This document shows, one piece after another, positions 42,231 to 52,375 of a DNA stretch of 64,000 bases (positions within the stretch are counted from its first letter, which is position 1; each line of letters opens with the position of its first letter). A program made the translations under genes and the position numbers. The DNA is from Nitratireductor alexandrii (GTDB lineage: Bacteria; Pseudomonadota; Alphaproteobacteria; Rhizobiales; Rhizobiaceae): NCBI RefSeq assembly GCF_004000215.1, contig NZ_RBVY01000009.1, positions 62,001 through 126,000 on the forward strand, written 5' to 3'. The notes below the pieces were generated by a model. It saw only the letters and a program-made list of their open reading frames with translations, was not told the origin of the DNA and did no database searches.

Positions 42231-43255
42231 ATGTCGACCCGCAAAAGACGATGGCCGACGCCGTCGGTGCGGGCGCGACCCGCGATCTCGTCCGCGTCGC
42301 GCAGCCGCATGCCCGCAATGACGGCGTCGCCTTCGACGCTGCCTGGTTCGACGCCGCCGACATCAATCTGTCGGCCGTCGAGCGCCGCACCGCCACCTTG
42401 ACCACGCGCCGCACCGTCAAGAAGGAGTGGCAGGCCGCCTGGCTGGTCAAGGCGATCGAGGCGATCGACCTGACGACGCTTGCCGGCGACGACACGCCCG
42501 GACGCGTGGCGCGGCTGTGCGCCAAGGCGCGCAATCCGCTGCGCGCCGATCTGGTCGCCGCGCTCGGCCTGGAAGAGCGTCGTCTGACAACCGGCGCGGT
42601 CTGCGTCTACCCCACCATGGTGGCCGGCGCCGTGAAGGCGCTGGACGGGTCCGGCATTCCCGTCGCCTCGGTCGCCACCGGCTTTCCCGCCGGGTTGACG
42701 CCGATGGCCGAGCGGCTTGCCGAAATCCGCTACGCGGTCGGCGAGGGCGCGGCCGAGATCGACATCGTCATCACCCGTGCGCATGTTCTGACCGGCAATT
42801 GGGCCGCGCTCTACGACGAGATCGCGGCCATGCGCGCGGCCTGCGGCGACGCGCACATGAAGGCGATCCTGGCGACCGGAGACCTGAAGACCCTGACCAA
42901 CGTCTATCGCGCCTCCATGGTGGCCATGCAGGCCGGCGCCGACTTCATCAAGACCTCCACCGGCATGGAGGGCGTCAACGCAACCTTGCCGGTCAGCCTG
43001 GTGATGGCGCGCGCCATTCGCGACTATCTCGAGCGCACCGGACACAAGGTCGGGTTCAAGCCGGCCGGCGGCATCCGCACCGCCAAGGACGCGCTCGCCT
43101 GGCTGATCCTGATGCGCGAGGAACTGGGGCGGGAATGGATGGAACCGGTTCTGTTCCGCTTCGGCGCCTCGGGCCTGCTTGCCGACATCGAGCGCCAGAT
43201 CGAGCATTTCGTCACCGGCCGCTATTCGGCCAACGACCGCCACGGCGTGGCGTGA
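42227..43255 (+). CDS. deoC: deoxyribose-phosphate aldolase
   Basis: A 342-residue class I aldolase splitting 2-deoxyribose-5-phosphate to acetaldehyde and glyceraldehyde-3-phosphate. Key segments are AVCVYPTMVAGAVKAL, MKAILATGDLKTL, ADFIKTSTGMEG (the Schiff-base lysine region) and VGFKPAGGIRTAKDA. The N-terminal extension of about 70 residues over the short E. coli-like forms is typical of longer DeoC proteins. No phosphopentomutase gene lies in the window, so that step must be encoded elsewhere. Confidence 0.95.
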   Translation: MNVDPQKTMADAVGAGATRDLVRVAQPHARNDGVAFDAAWFDAADINLSAVERRTATLTTRRTVKKEWQAAWLVKAIEAIDLTTLAGDDTPGRVARLCAKARNPLRADLVAALGLEERRLTTGAVCVYPTMVAGAVKALDGSGIPVASVATGFPAGLTPMAERLAEIRYAVGEGAAEIDIVITRAHVLTGNWAALYDEIAAMRAACGDAHMKAILATGDLKTLTNVYRASMVAMQAGADFIKTSTGMEGVNATLPVSLVMARAIRDYLERTGHKVGFKPAGGIRTAKDALAWLILMREELGREWMEPVLFRFGASGLLADIERQIEHFVTGRYSANDRHGVA

Positions 43256-43262
43256 GGGTTTC

Positions 43263-45683
43263 ATGAACAAGATCGTCTCAATCCTCGACAGCATGGAATA
43301 CGGCCCCGCGCCGGAGGACGATGCCGTCGTGCGCGCCTGGATGGCGCGCCACAAGGCCCGCTTCGGCCATTTCATCGCCGGCGCCTTCACCCGGCCGGGC
43401 AAGGCCAACAGTTTCGCGGCTGTCAATCCGGCCACCGGCGAGACGCTGGCCGAGGTGGCCGAGGGCGGCGAAAAGGACGTCGACGCCGCGGTCGAGGCCG
43501 CGACCAAGGCCTTCAAATCCTGGTCGGCCCTGTCCGGCACGGCGCGCGCGCGCCATCTCTACGCGCTTGCCCGCCAGGTCCAGAAACATGCCCGTTTCCT
43601 TGCGGTCCTGGAGACGCTCGACAACGGCAAGCCGATCCGCGAGACGCGCGATATCGACGTGCCGCTGGTCGCGCGCCATTTCTATCACCACGCCGGCTGG
43701 GCCGAACTGCGCGACCAGGAATTCCCGGACCACGCGCCTGTGGGCGTGTGCGGCCAGATCATTCCTTGGAATTTTCCGCTTCTGATGCTGGCCTGGAAGG
43801 TCGCGCCCGCGCTCGCCGCCGGCTGCACGGTGGTGTTGAAATCGGCCGAGCACACGCCGCTCTCCGCGCTCGCCTTTGCCGAGATCTGCCGCGAGGCGGG
43901 ATTGCCGGCCGGCGTCTTCAATCTCGTCAATGGCGGCGGGGCGACGGGGGCGGCCCTTGCCGCCCATGACGGGCTCGCCAAACTCGCCTTCACCGGTTCG
44001 ACCGAGGTCGGCCGCGTCCTGCGCCGCCAGTCGGCGGGCACCCGCAAGAAATTGTCGCTCGAACTCGGCGGCAAGTCGCCGTTCATCGTCTTCGACAATG
44101 CCGACCTCGACGCCGCGATCGAAGGCGTGGTCGACGCGATCTGGTTCAACCAGGGCGAGGTCTGCTGCGCCGGCTCGCGCGCGATCGTCCAGGAAGGTGT
44201 GGCGGAAAAATTCCACGCCCGGCTCAAGGCGCGCATGGAGACGCTGCGTGTCGGCGCGCCGCTCGACAAATCGACCGATATCGGCGCCGTCGTCGCGCCG
44301 GTTCAGATCGAGCAGATCCGCGCCCGCGTCGAGGCCGGCCTGCGCGAAGGCGCCGTCCTGCATCAGCCGAGCTGGGCCGACGAGCATTTCGTGCGTGCGA
44401 CGAAGGGCGGCTGCTTCTTCCCGCCGAGCCTGTTCACCGATGTCTCGCCGGCCTCGCCGCTGGTCCAGGAGGAGATTTTCGGCCCGGTGCTGGTGTCGAT
44501 GACCTTCCGCACTCCCGGCGAGGCGGTCGCGCTCGCCAACAACAGCCGCTACGGGCTTGCCGCCTCGATCTGGTCGCAGAACCTCGATACCGCCTTCGAC
44601 GCGGCCCGCAAGGTCAAGGCCGGCGTGGTCTGGATCAATTCCACCAATATGTTCGACGCCGCGGTCGGCTTCGGCGGCTACAAGGAAAGCGGCTTCGGGC
44701 GCGAGGGCGGCCGCGAGGGCATGTTCGAATATTTGCTGCCCGCCTGGCAGAAAAGGGCGCGGGCGCTCCCCGAAAGCCCGCCTCTTGCCGCACCCGTGCC
44801 GGTCGACGACGAGGCCGGCCCGGGCGCCGCGCCGGCCGGGCTCGACCGCACCGTCAAGCTTTATGTCGGCGGCAAGCAGGCGCGGCCGGATTCGGGCTAT
44901 TCCTACCCGGTCCTCGACGGCCGGGGGCGCCTCATCACCGAGGCCGGCCACGGCAATCGCAAGGATATCCGCAACGCGGTCGAGGCCGCCCGCAAGGCCG
45001 AGGCCTGGTCGGCGATGACCGGCCACGCCCGCGCCCAGGTGCTGTATTTCCTGGCCGAGAATCTCGAGCTGCGCGCAGCCGAGTTCGCCGCCCGCATCGC
45101 CCGCATGACCGGTGTTGCGGCAAAGAAGGCCGCGGCCGAGGTGGAGGCGTCCGTCGCCCGTCTCATCCACTATGCCGCCCGCGCCGACAAATATGACGGT
45201 CGCGTACGCGCGCCGCAGCCGCGTATGCTGGCGCTCGCCCTGCCCGAACCCTACGAGGTGATCGGCATATCCTGTCCCGACGAGGCGCCGCTGCTGGCCT
45301 TCGTCTCGCTGGTCGCGCCGGCGATCGCCATGGGCAATCGCGTCGTCGTCACGCCCTCGCAGCACCATCCGCTCGCCGCCTGCGACCTCTACCAGGTGCT
45401 CGACACCTCCGACGTGCCGGGCGGCGTGGTCAACATCGTCACCGGCGACCGCGACCAGCTCGCTTCGGTGATGGCCAAGCACAACGACATCGCCGCGTGC
45501 TGGTATGTCGGCTCGGCCGAAGGCAGCGCCATGGTGGAGGCCGAATCGGCCGGCAACCTCAAGGCTACCTGGGTCAATGACGGCAAGGCGCGTGACTGGT
45601 TCGATGCGGGCCAGGGCCAGGGCGAGGAGTTTCTGTTCCACGCCACCCGCATCAAGTCAATCTGGACGCCGTTCGGTGTTTGA
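43263..45683 (+). CDS. ALDH16-like two-domain aldehyde dehydrogenase
   Basis: An 806-residue fusion. Residues about 1-500 form a complete aldehyde dehydrogenase: IIPWNFPLLMLAWK, FTGSTEVGR, LELGGKSPFIVF and FNQGEVCCAGSR with catalytic Cys301. Residues about 530-806 are a second, shorter ALDH-like segment (KLYVGGKQARPDSGY, EAARKAEAWSAMTG, PSQHHPLAACDLYQVL) without a catalytic cysteine motif. That is the plan of the ALDH16 family. Directly after deoC, the obvious substrate is the acetaldehyde DeoC makes, or glyceraldehyde-3-phosphate, but this is inference. ATG 43263 is 7 bases past the deoC stop. Confidence 0.88.
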   Translation: MNKIVSILDSMEYGPAPEDDAVVRAWMARHKARFGHFIAGAFTRPGKANSFAAVNPATGETLAEVAEGGEKDVDAAVEAATKAFKSWSALSGTARARHLYALARQVQKHARFLAVLETLDNGKPIRETRDIDVPLVARHFYHHAGWAELRDQEFPDHAPVGVCGQIIPWNFPLLMLAWKVAPALAAGCTVVLKSAEHTPLSALAFAEICREAGLPAGVFNLVNGGGATGAALAAHDGLAKLAFTGSTEVGRVLRRQSAGTRKKLSLELGGKSPFIVFDNADLDAAIEGVVDAIWFNQGEVCCAGSRAIVQEGVAEKFHARLKARMETLRVGAPLDKSTDIGAVVAPVQIEQIRARVEAGLREGAVLHQPSWADEHFVRATKGGCFFPPSLFTDVSPASPLVQEEIFGPVLVSMTFRTPGEAVALANNSRYGLAASIWSQNLDTAFDAARKVKAGVVWINSTNMFDAAVGFGGYKESGFGREGGREGMFEYLLPAWQKRARALPESPPLAAPVPVDDEAGPGAAPAGLDRTVKLYVGGKQARPDSGYSYPVLDGRGRLITEAGHGNRKDIRNAVEAARKAEAWSAMTGHARAQVLYFLAENLELRAAEFAARIARMTGVAAKKAAAEVEASVARLIHYAARADKYDGRVRAPQPRMLALALPEPYEVIGISCPDEAPLLAFVSLVAPAIAMGNRVVVTPSQHHPLAACDLYQVLDTSDVPGGVVNIVTGDRDQLASVMAKHNDIAACWYVGSAEGSAMVEAESAGNLKATWVNDGKARDWFDAGQGQGEEFLFHATRIKSIWTPFGV

Positions 45684-45731
45684 TATGAGGAGCCGCGAAA
45701 GCAGGGTGGGCGGCGGAGCAGGGCGCGGGGC

Positions 45732-47054
45732 ATGATGCTCCCCCAGGAGTTCATCCGCCTGAAGCGCGACGGCAAGCCGTTGCCGGGCGACGCGATCGCC
45801 GCCTTCGTCGCCGGCATCACCGACGGGCGCGTCACCGAGGGCCAGTTGGCGGCTTTCGCCATGGCCGTCTTCTTCAACGGCATGAGCCGCGACGAGGCGG
45901 TGTCGCTGACGCTCGCCATGCGCGATTCGGGCGACGTTTTGTCGTGGGCCGAGCTCGGCGGTCCCGTCGTCGACAAACATTCCACCGGCGGGGTCGGGGA
46001 CAACGTTTCCTTGATGCTGGCGCCGATCGTGGCCGCCTGCGGTGCCTATGTGCCGATGATCTCCGGCCGCGGCCTCGGCCATACCGGCGGCACGCTCGAT
46101 AAGATGGACGCGATCCCGGGCTATCGCAGCCAGCCCGACAATGACGATTTCCGCCGCGCGGTGCGCGCGGCCGGCTGCGCCATCATCGGCCAGACCGGTG
46201 ATTTGGCGCCGGCCGACAAGCGGTTTTATGCCGTGCGCGACATCACGGCGACTGTGGAATCGGTCCCGCTGATCACCGCCTCGATCCTGTCCAAGAAGCT
46301 CGCCGCCGGGCTTGGGGCGCTGGTGCTCGACGTGAAGTCGGGCAACGGCGCCTTCATGCAAAAAAGCCGGGACGCCGCCGTGCTGGCCAAGAGCCTGGTC
46401 GAGGTGGCCAATGGCGCTGGGCTGAAGACTTCGGCGCTGATGACCGACATGAACGAGCCGCTCGCCTCGGCGGCTGGCAACGCGGTCGAGGTCGTCAACG
46501 CGGTCGACTTTCTGACCGGCCGTTTGCGCGACCCGCGGCTGGAAGAGGTCACGCTTGCGCTTGCCGCCGAAATGCTGATGTCGGCCGCGCTGGCCTCGTC
46601 TCACCGCGAGGCCGACGCGATGGCGCGCGATGCGCTCGTCTCCGGTGCTGCGGCTGACCGTTTCGCGCGCATGGTTGCAGCGTTGGGCGGCCCTGCCGAT
46701 TTCGTCGACGACTGCCGGGCGCATTTGCCGGTCGCTCCGCTTATCCGCGCGGTGCCGGCGCCAGCCGACGGGTTCGTGACGGCGATCGACACGCGCGGCC
46801 TGGGGGTTGCCGTGGTCGCGCTCGGCGGCGGGCGCGTCCGCCCCGACGATCCGGTCGATCACGCAGTCGGACTGAGCGGTCTCGCTCCGGTCTGCGCCGA
46901 GGCGGTCAGGGGCGAGCCGTTGGCGATGGTCCATGCAAGGAGCGAGGCTGACGCCGAGGCAGCCGCGCGTGCCGTGCTTGCCGCCTACGATATCGGGCCG
47001 GCGCGTCCCTCACCCCGCAAGCCCGTCTCGCGCCGCATCGGGCCATCGACGTAA
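45732..47054 (+). CDS. deoA: thymidine phosphorylase
   Basis: A 440-residue enzyme with the family signature [38 protein letters not shown] for phosphate, and [17 protein letters not shown]. It splits thymidine or deoxyuridine into base and deoxyribose-1-phosphate. Last gene of the plus-strand nucleoside operon (48-base gap after the ALDH). MM at the start gives two neighbouring candidate ATGs (45732, 45735). The product uracil can be salvaged by upp, encoded nearby. Confidence 0.95.
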   Translation: MMLPQEFIRLKRDGKPLPGDAIAAFVAGITDGRVTEGQLAAFAMAVFFNGMSRDEAVSLTLAMRDSGDVLSWAELGGPVVDKHSTGGVGDNVSLMLAPIVAACGAYVPMISGRGLGHTGGTLDKMDAIPGYRSQPDNDDFRRAVRAAGCAIIGQTGDLAPADKRFYAVRDITATVESVPLITASILSKKLAAGLGALVLDVKSGNGAFMQKSRDAAVLAKSLVEVANGAGLKTSALMTDMNEPLASAAGNAVEVVNAVDFLTGRLRDPRLEEVTLALAAEMLMSAALASSHREADAMARDALVSGAAADRFARMVAALGGPADFVDDCRAHLPVAPLIRAVPAPADGFVTAIDTRGLGVAVVALGGGRVRPDDPVDHAVGLSGLAPVCAEAVRGEPLAMVHARSEADAEAAARAVLAAYDIGPARPSPRKPVSRRIGPST

Positions 47055-47060
47055 AGAGCG

Positions 47061-47618
47061 CTATTGTTCCATCAGCATGGTGCCGTCCTCGACGCGGAAG
47101 GCCGCCAGCTTTTTCATAAAACTCATGCCGATCAGCGTACTCGACAGCGCCTTGTCTTCGAGCACCAGCGCCTCGACGTCCTCGACATGGATGCGGCCGA
47201 TCTGCAGGCTGTCTATCCGGGCCGCCGCTGCCGAAACCGTGCCGTTGGCCGTGTCGACCTCGTAGCGGAAGTCGGATTGGCTGAGCTTGATGCCGATTCG
47301 GCGCGCCGTCGTTTGGTTGAAGGCCACCAGCGTCGCGCCGGTGTCGATCATGGCTGCCACGCGATGGCCGTTGAGCTTGAATTCGGCCATGAAATGCCCG
47401 CGCGCATCCATCGGCACCTGGACCCGGCGGCCGCTCAGTTGCTTGCGCACGGGGGCCGGCTGGCTGGCCTTGGCGAGCTGCGGCTGGGCGTTTTGGGCCG
47501 GCTTTTCGGTGAGACGATCCCGCACCATCGTCTCGAACAAATCCGGATTTGCCTGATAAAGCAGCGGCACCGACGCCGCGCTGCCGACAATAATGCTGAG
47601 GGCGATCAGTTTGTGCAT
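47061..47618 (-). CDS. TIGR02281-type retropepsin-like aspartic protease
   Basis: A 185-residue protein with an N-terminal hydrophobic helix (signal or anchor), a polar linker, and a retroviral-type aspartic protease domain: VAAMIDTGATLVAFNQTTAR with the catalytic Asp-Thr-Gly, and STLIGMSFMKKLAAFRVEDG near the end. Single-domain clan AA proteases of this family are common in alphaproteobacteria, are probably periplasmic and would act as dimers. The target is unknown. It converges on deoA with only 6 bases between stops. Confidence 0.85.
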   Translation of the reverse strand: MHKLIALSIIVGSAASVPLLYQANPDLFETMVRDRLTEKPAQNAQPQLAKASQPAPVRKQLSGRRVQVPMDARGHFMAEFKLNGHRVAAMIDTGATLVAFNQTTARRIGIKLSQSDFRYEVDTANGTVSAAAARIDSLQIGRIHVEDVEALVLEDKALSSTLIGMSFMKKLAAFRVEDGTMLMEQ

Positions 47619-47788
47619 AATCGTTCCCTGGGGCGTAGACGCGAGGCCGGGATCCGGCCTTCGAAAGCGCTCACGCCCGAACCAAACAGGAGGATCGTGC
47701 CGGCGCTTCGCGAAGCGCGGTCATGATCCAGGCTCGGCGACAAGCATAGATTCGATTGATTGACCGGCCTTTAACCGTTCGAAATTGT

Positions 47789-47820
47789 GCAAAAACGGCG
47801 AGCCGGAACCCCGTTTTTGC
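47789..47820 (-). terminator. probable terminator after upp
   Basis: GCAAAAACGG (47789-47798) pairs perfectly with CCGTTTTTGC (47811-47820) around a 12-base loop, about 35 bases beyond the upp stop on the minus strand. The T run lies inside the stem, so strength is uncertain. The rest of the 236-base gap before the protease gene shows nothing clear. Confidence 0.6.
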
Positions 47821-47854
47821 GTTAATTCGCGGTAAAAATGCGGAAAAATACGCC

Positions 47855-48484
47855 TTATTTGGTGCCGTACATGCGGTCGCCCGCGTCTCCCAGCCCCGGT
47901 ACGATATAGCCTTTCTCGTTCAGGCGCTCGTCGATCGCGGCGGTGAAGATCGGCACATCGGGGTGGGCGGTGGTGAAGCGCTCGATGCCCTCGGGAGCGG
48001 CCAGAAGGCACAGGAACCGCAGATTGGTGGCGCCGCGCTCCTTCAACTTGTCGATGGCGGCGATAGCGGAATTGGCCGTCGCCAGCATCGGATCGACCAC
48101 GATCACCAGCCGGTCGGCAAGGTCGCTCGGCGCCTTGAAGAAGTATTCCACCGCCTCCAGCGTGTCGTGGTCACGGTAAAGCCCGACATGGGCGACACGG
48201 GCGGCCGGCACCAGGTCGAGCAGCCCTTCCAGAAGACCGTTGCCGGCGCGCAGCACGGAGGCGAAGACCAGCTTCTTGCCTTCCAGTGTGGGCGCGTCCA
48301 TCGGCTGGAGCGGCGTGTCGATCCGCGTCGAGGTCAGTTCCAGCTCGCGCGTCACCTCGTAGCCCAGGAGCAGCGATATCTCGCGCAGCAGGCGTCGAAA
48401 GCCGGCCGTCGAGGTCTGCTTGTTGCGCATGATGGTCAGCTTGTGCTGGACGAGCGGGTGGTCGATGACGGTTACGCCCTTCAT
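47855..48484 (-). CDS. upp: uracil phosphoribosyltransferase
   Basis: A 209-residue salvage enzyme making UMP from uracil and PRPP. The PRPP loop is [21 protein letters not shown], with [15 protein letters not shown] upstream and the C-terminal [13 protein letters not shown] uracil-binding end. It lies downstream of add on the same strand with a 115-base gap, and connects with DeoA, which releases uracil or thymine. Confidence 0.96.
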   Translation of the reverse strand: MKGVTVIDHPLVQHKLTIMRNKQTSTAGFRRLLREISLLLGYEVTRELELTSTRIDTPLQPMDAPTLEGKKLVFASVLRAGNGLLEGLLDLVPAARVAHVGLYRDHDTLEAVEYFFKAPSDLADRLVIVVDPMLATANSAIAAIDKLKERGATNLRFLCLLAAPEGIERFTTAHPDVPIFTAAIDERLNEKGYIVPGLGDAGDRMYGTK

Positions 48485-48599
48485 GACACCGGTTTCCCCT
48501 GTTCTTGTCGGCCGCGCTGACGATCAGCTTTAGCCCCTCGACGCCTCCGGCGAAACGATCCTCGCCTCCAAACCACAATTAATTGTCGATCGCCGGCGC

Positions 48600-49571
48600 C
48601 TATGTCTTTCGCGCCAGCCGGGCGAGCAGCGCCGCTTTGGTGGCCTTGTCGACAAAGGCGGCCGTGATCGCGGTGCGCGTGATCCCGGTCAACGCCTTGT
48701 CGTCGAGCCCGAAATGCTGGCGCGCGATCTCGTATTCGCGGCCGATCGACGTGGCGAAATAGGGCGGATCGTCCGAAGACAGCGTGACCTTGCAGCCGGC
48801 TGCGCGCAACTGCGGAAACGGATGCTCGTCGAAACTCTCGAAAACCCGCAGCGCCACATTCGATCCCGGACAGCATTCCAGCACGATTCCCTCCGCCACG
48901 ATCCGACGCACGAGGTCCGCATTCTCGATCGCCCGCACCCCGTGGCCGATCCTCGACGGCCGCAAATGGTCGAGTGCGTCCTTCACGCTTTCCCAGCCGC
49001 CGAATTCGCCCGCATGCACGGTGATCCCGAGCCCTGCCTCGCGCGCGATCTCGAAGGCGCGTACATAATCCTCCGCCTGGCCGAAACGCTCGTCGCCGCC
49101 CATGCCGAAACCGGTGACAAGCGGTTCGCCGCAGCGCGCGGCGAACCGGGCCGCCGCCTCGACAGCCTCGACGCCGAAATGGCGCACGCCGGTCACGATC
49201 ATGCGCGCTTCGATCCCGGTTTTGGCCTTGGCCCGCCGCATGCCCTCGGCGAGTGCCGCCGTATAGGCCGCCGGCGACAGGCCGGCACGTTCGGCATGAT
49301 CGGGAGAGGTGAAGAACTCCGAATAGATCGCACCCTCGCGCGCCAGGCTGGACAGGTAGTGCTCGGCCAGCCGGGCATAGTCCCCCTCGTCGCGAAAAAG
49401 GCTCGATGCGGCGTCGTAGGCCGTCAGAAAGCTGGTGAAATCGTGCCAGACGAACGCGTCGTCGCGTATGAAGCCGGAGATGTCGGCGCCGTATTTCCGT
49501 GCCTGGCTCAGCACGAGATCCGGCGCCGCCGCGCCCTCGATATGGCAGTGGATCTCGGCTTTCAGGACCAT
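48600..49571 (-). CDS. add: adenosine deaminase
   Basis: A 323-residue TIM-barrel enzyme converting (deoxy)adenosine to (deoxy)inosine. Metal and catalytic residues sit in [14 protein letters not shown] (HxH), TVHAGEFGG (His, Glu), RIGHGVRAI (His) and LSSDDPPYF (Asp-Asp). It supplies inosine to the phosphorylase at 41433. ATG 49571 is preferred over the longer frame from 49646 because it puts KAEIHCH at the usual distance from the N-terminus. It diverges from ubiE. Confidence 0.94.
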   Translation of the reverse strand: MVLKAEIHCHIEGAAAPDLVLSQARKYGADISGFIRDDAFVWHDFTSFLTAYDAASSLFRDEGDYARLAEHYLSSLAREGAIYSEFFTSPDHAERAGLSPAAYTAALAEGMRRAKAKTGIEARMIVTGVRHFGVEAVEAAARFAARCGEPLVTGFGMGGDERFGQAEDYVRAFEIAREAGLGITVHAGEFGGWESVKDALDHLRPSRIGHGVRAIENADLVRRIVAEGIVLECCPGSNVALRVFESFDEHPFPQLRAAGCKVTLSSDDPPYFATSIGREYEIARQHFGLDDKALTGITRTAITAAFVDKATKAALLARLARKT

Positions 49572-49683
49572 GGTTCCTCGCCAGGCTGGAGTGATTCGGG
49601 CGCGGCGGATCACCGCGCTCGCGACAATAGCGCCACGCGGGATCATCGGCTATGGTCCGGCCGGTTTCTATGGATCGGGATTG

Positions 49684-50460
49684 ATGTCCGAAAAGCGAAC
49701 GACCGCCGCGGGCGGTATGGAACATTCCTTCGGCTTTCGCGCCGTCGCGGCGGCGGACAAGCAGCCCATGGTCAACGAGGTGTTCGACAAGGTCGCGCGC
49801 CGCTACGACGTCATGAACGATTTCATGTCGGCGGGCCTGCACAGGGTCTGGAAGGACGCCATGGTCACCTGGCTCAACCCGCCGAAGCGGGCGGACTACC
49901 GGGTGCTCGACGTGGCCGGCGGCACCGGCGACATCGCCTTTCGCATCGTCGAGGCGTCGGGGCGCCAGGCCCACGCCACGGTGCTCGACATCAATGGCGA
50001 GATGCTGGCCGTCGGCAGAGAGCGCGCGGCCAAGCGCGGCTATGACGACAATGTCGATTTCGTCGAGGCCGATGCGCAGGATCTGCCGTTTGCGGACGAC
50101 AGTTTCGACGCCTATACGATCGCCTTCGGCATCCGCAACGTGCCGGTGATCGACAAGGCCCTTTCGGAGGCTTTTCGCGTGCTCAAGCCGGGCGGCCGTT
50201 TTCTGTGCCTGGAATTTTCCGACGTCGAGATGCCGCTGCTCGACCGTGCCTACGAATTCTGGTCGTTCGAGGCGATCCCGCGCATCGGCCGCGCGGTCGC
50301 CGGCGAGGCGGAGCCCTATCGCTACCTGGTCGAATCGATCCGCAAATTCCCCAACCAGCGCGACTTCGCCGCCATGATCGCGGCGGCCGGCTTCGACCGG
50401 GTCACCTACCGCAACTATACCGGCGGCATCGCGGCGCTGCATTCCGGCTGGAAACTTTGA
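49684..50460 (+). CDS. ubiE: ubiquinone/menaquinone C-methyltransferase
   Basis: A 258-residue SAM-dependent methyltransferase with the family blocks [35 protein letters not shown] (motif I), [10 protein letters not shown] and [15 protein letters not shown], ending in ALHSGWKL. It methylates carbon 2 of the demethyl-quinol in ubiquinone synthesis at the membrane. ubiB follows after 13 bases, so the two are co-transcribed. Confidence 0.96.
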   Translation: MSEKRTTAAGGMEHSFGFRAVAAADKQPMVNEVFDKVARRYDVMNDFMSAGLHRVWKDAMVTWLNPPKRADYRVLDVAGGTGDIAFRIVEASGRQAHATVLDINGEMLAVGRERAAKRGYDDNVDFVEADAQDLPFADDSFDAYTIAFGIRNVPVIDKALSEAFRVLKPGGRFLCLEFSDVEMPLLDRAYEFWSFEAIPRIGRAVAGEAEPYRYLVESIRKFPNQRDFAAMIAAAGFDRVTYRNYTGGIAALHSGWKL

Positions 50461-50473
50461 GGACGGATCCGCA

Positions 50474-52042
50474 ATGAGCACGGCCGGGGCTTATTTCCGG
50501 CTCGCACGCGCGGGCTGGGTCATGGTGCGCGAGGGCGTTTTCGCCGCCCTTCCCGGCGACCAGCTCGTCGGCCTGCCGAAACTGGGTTGGCGGCTGTCGC
50601 GGATCCTCGCCCGGCGCCGTGCGGCGGGGCGCGATCGCTCGGAGAACCTGTCCAAGGCCGCGGCGCGGCTGGGGCCGTCCTATGTCAAGCTCGGCCAGTT
50701 CCTGGCAACCCGTCCCGACGTTGTCGGCGCGGATGTCGCGCTCGACCTCGCCAGTCTCCAGGACCGTATGGAAACCTTTCCGCGCGCGCAGGCCGTGGCG
50801 ACCGTCGAGGCCTCGCTCGGCAGGCCGGTCGACCAACTCTACGGCACGTTCGGCGATCCGGTGGCCGCCGCCTCGATCGCCCAGGTCCATCGCGCCACCA
50901 GCGTCGAGACCGGCGCTCCGGTCGCCGTCAAGGTGATCCGTCCCGGCGTTCGGCGCCGCTTCTTCCACGACCTCGAAAGCTATTTCGTCGCCGCGCGCCT
51001 CCAGGAACGGTTCATCCCCGCTTCCCGTCGCCTGCGTCCGGTCGAGGTCACCCAGACCCTGGCCCAGACCACCAAGATCGAGATGGATCTCAGGCTGGAG
51101 GCGGCCGCGCTGTCGGAGATCGCGGAAAACACCAAGGACGATCCCGGCTTTCGCGTGCCGACGGTCGACTGGGCGCGGACCGGCCGCGACGTGCTTACGC
51201 TCGAATGGATAGACGGCGTCAAGCTTTCCGATATCGAGGGTGTGCGCGCGGCCGGCCACGACCTGGAGGCACTTTCCGTTTCGCTGATCCAGACCTTCCT
51301 GCGTCACACCCTGCGCGACGGTTTCTTCCATGCCGACATGCATCCCGGAAACCTGTTCGTCCAGGCCGACGGCACCATCGTGGCGGTCGATTTCGGCATC
51401 ACCGGCCGCCTCGGCAAGAAGGAACGCCGCTTCCTGGCCGAAATCCTCTATGGTTTCATCACGCGCGACTATCGTCGGGTGGCCGAGGTGCATTTCGAGG
51501 CCGGTTACGTGCCGGCCAACCACGACGTTGCCGCCTTTGCCCAGGCGATCCGCGCGATCGGCGAGCCGATCCACGGTCAGCCCGCCGAGACGATCTCCAT
51601 GGCCCGGCTGTTGACGCTGCTGTTCGAGGTCACCGAGCTTTTCGACATGACCACGCGCACCGAGCTGGTGTTGTTGCAAAAAACCATGGTCGTGGTCGAG
51701 GGGGTGTCGCGCTCGCTCGATCCGGCCTTCAACATGTGGAAGGCGGCCGAGCCGGTGGTGCGCGAGTGGATTGCCTCGCATCTCGGGCCCCAGGGCATGC
51801 TGTCGGATGCGCGCGACGGCGTTGCAGCCGTGCTGTCGTTGGCCCGCCAGGCGCCCGAACTGGCGGCGCGCACCGAAAAACTGTCGCGCGAGATCGACCA
51901 TATGGCCGAGCACGGCCTGCGTTTCGACGACGCGACGGCCAAGGCGATCGGCAAGGCCGAGGCGCGCGCCGCCCGCTCCGGCCGCATCGCGCTTTGGGTG
52001 ATCGCGGCGACGCTGGTGTGGATCGCCTGGGCGCTGGATTGA
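50474..52042 (+). CDS. ubiB: UbiB/ABC1-family atypical kinase for ubiquinone synthesis
   Basis: A 522-residue protein with the ABC1 signature: the KxGQ motif in GPSYVKLGQFLATRPDVVG, the Ala-rich loop DPVAAASIAQVHRAT, VAVKVIRPGV with the conserved Lys, HADMHPGNLFVQ, and IVAVDFGITGRL (DFG-like). A C-terminal hydrophobic helix (GRIALWVIAATLVWIAWALD) anchors it. UbiB ATPases support ubiquinone biosynthesis. The stop overlaps the promoter of the toxin-antitoxin pair. Confidence 0.95.
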   Translation: MSTAGAYFRLARAGWVMVREGVFAALPGDQLVGLPKLGWRLSRILARRRAAGRDRSENLSKAAARLGPSYVKLGQFLATRPDVVGADVALDLASLQDRMETFPRAQAVATVEASLGRPVDQLYGTFGDPVAAASIAQVHRATSVETGAPVAVKVIRPGVRRRFFHDLESYFVAARLQERFIPASRRLRPVEVTQTLAQTTKIEMDLRLEAAALSEIAENTKDDPGFRVPTVDWARTGRDVLTLEWIDGVKLSDIEGVRAAGHDLEALSVSLIQTFLRHTLRDGFFHADMHPGNLFVQADGTIVAVDFGITGRLGKKERRFLAEILYGFITRDYRRVAEVHFEAGYVPANHDVAAFAQAIRAIGEPIHGQPAETISMARLLTLLFEVTELFDMTTRTELVLLQKTMVVVEGVSRSLDPAFNMWKAAEPVVREWIASHLGPQGMLSDARDGVAAVLSLARQAPELAARTEKLSREIDHMAEHGLRFDDATAKAIGKAEARAARSGRIALWVIAATLVWIAWALD

Positions 52043-52074
52043 CTGCAATGATTGCGATGCATACATTGCAATCA
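52039..52074 (+). promoter_or_regulatory. promoter and operator of the toxin-antitoxin pair
   Basis: TTGACT (52039-52044) and TACATT (52062-52067) are spaced by 17 bases, a good sigma-70-type pair, with the -35 on the ubiB stop codon. An inverted repeat TGATTGC (52049-52055) / GCAATCA (52068-52074) brackets the spacer and -10. This is the expected place for an autoregulatory antitoxin-toxin operator. Confidence 0.6.
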
Positions 52075-52088
52075 AACGGAGCCGGACC

Positions 52089-52367
52089 ATGGCGTCACTA
52101 ACGATCCGCAACATCGAGACCGAGGTGAAGAGCGGCCTGAGGCTCAGGGCGGCAAGGCGTGGCGCGTCGATGGAAGAGGAGGCCCGGTCGATCCTGCGCG
52201 CTGTCGTCACTTCAGATATCGCTCTGGACGATCTTTCCGCTGCCGGCCGGCCATCCCGCCAGAGTGCCTGGGAAGGCATCCGCAAGCTACGGGAAGAATA
52301 TGGTACGTTCGACCTCGATGTCCCGGAGCGCAAGGCGATTGCGGGTGATCGACCAGTCTTCGATTGA
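52089..52367 (+). CDS. FitA-like ribbon-helix-helix antitoxin
   Basis: A 92-residue protein with an N-terminal ribbon-helix-helix DNA-binding part ([38 protein letters not shown]) and a C-terminal tail that should wrap the toxin (GTFDLDVPERKAIAGDRPVF). It is upstream of a PIN-domain toxin with an 8-base gap, as in FitAB/VapBC modules. It probably represses its own promoter through the palindrome at 52049-52074. Confidence 0.88.
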   Translation: MASLTIRNIETEVKSGLRLRAARRGASMEEEARSILRAVVTSDIALDDLSAAGRPSRQSAWEGIRKLREEYGTFDLDVPERKAIAGDRPVFD

Positions 52368-52375
52368 TAGTGGGG

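Noticed and set aside
43278..45641. 787-codon minus-strand frame opposite the ALDH gene
   Set aside because: No recognisable domain and shadow-like composition; the sense frame has full ALDH motifs.
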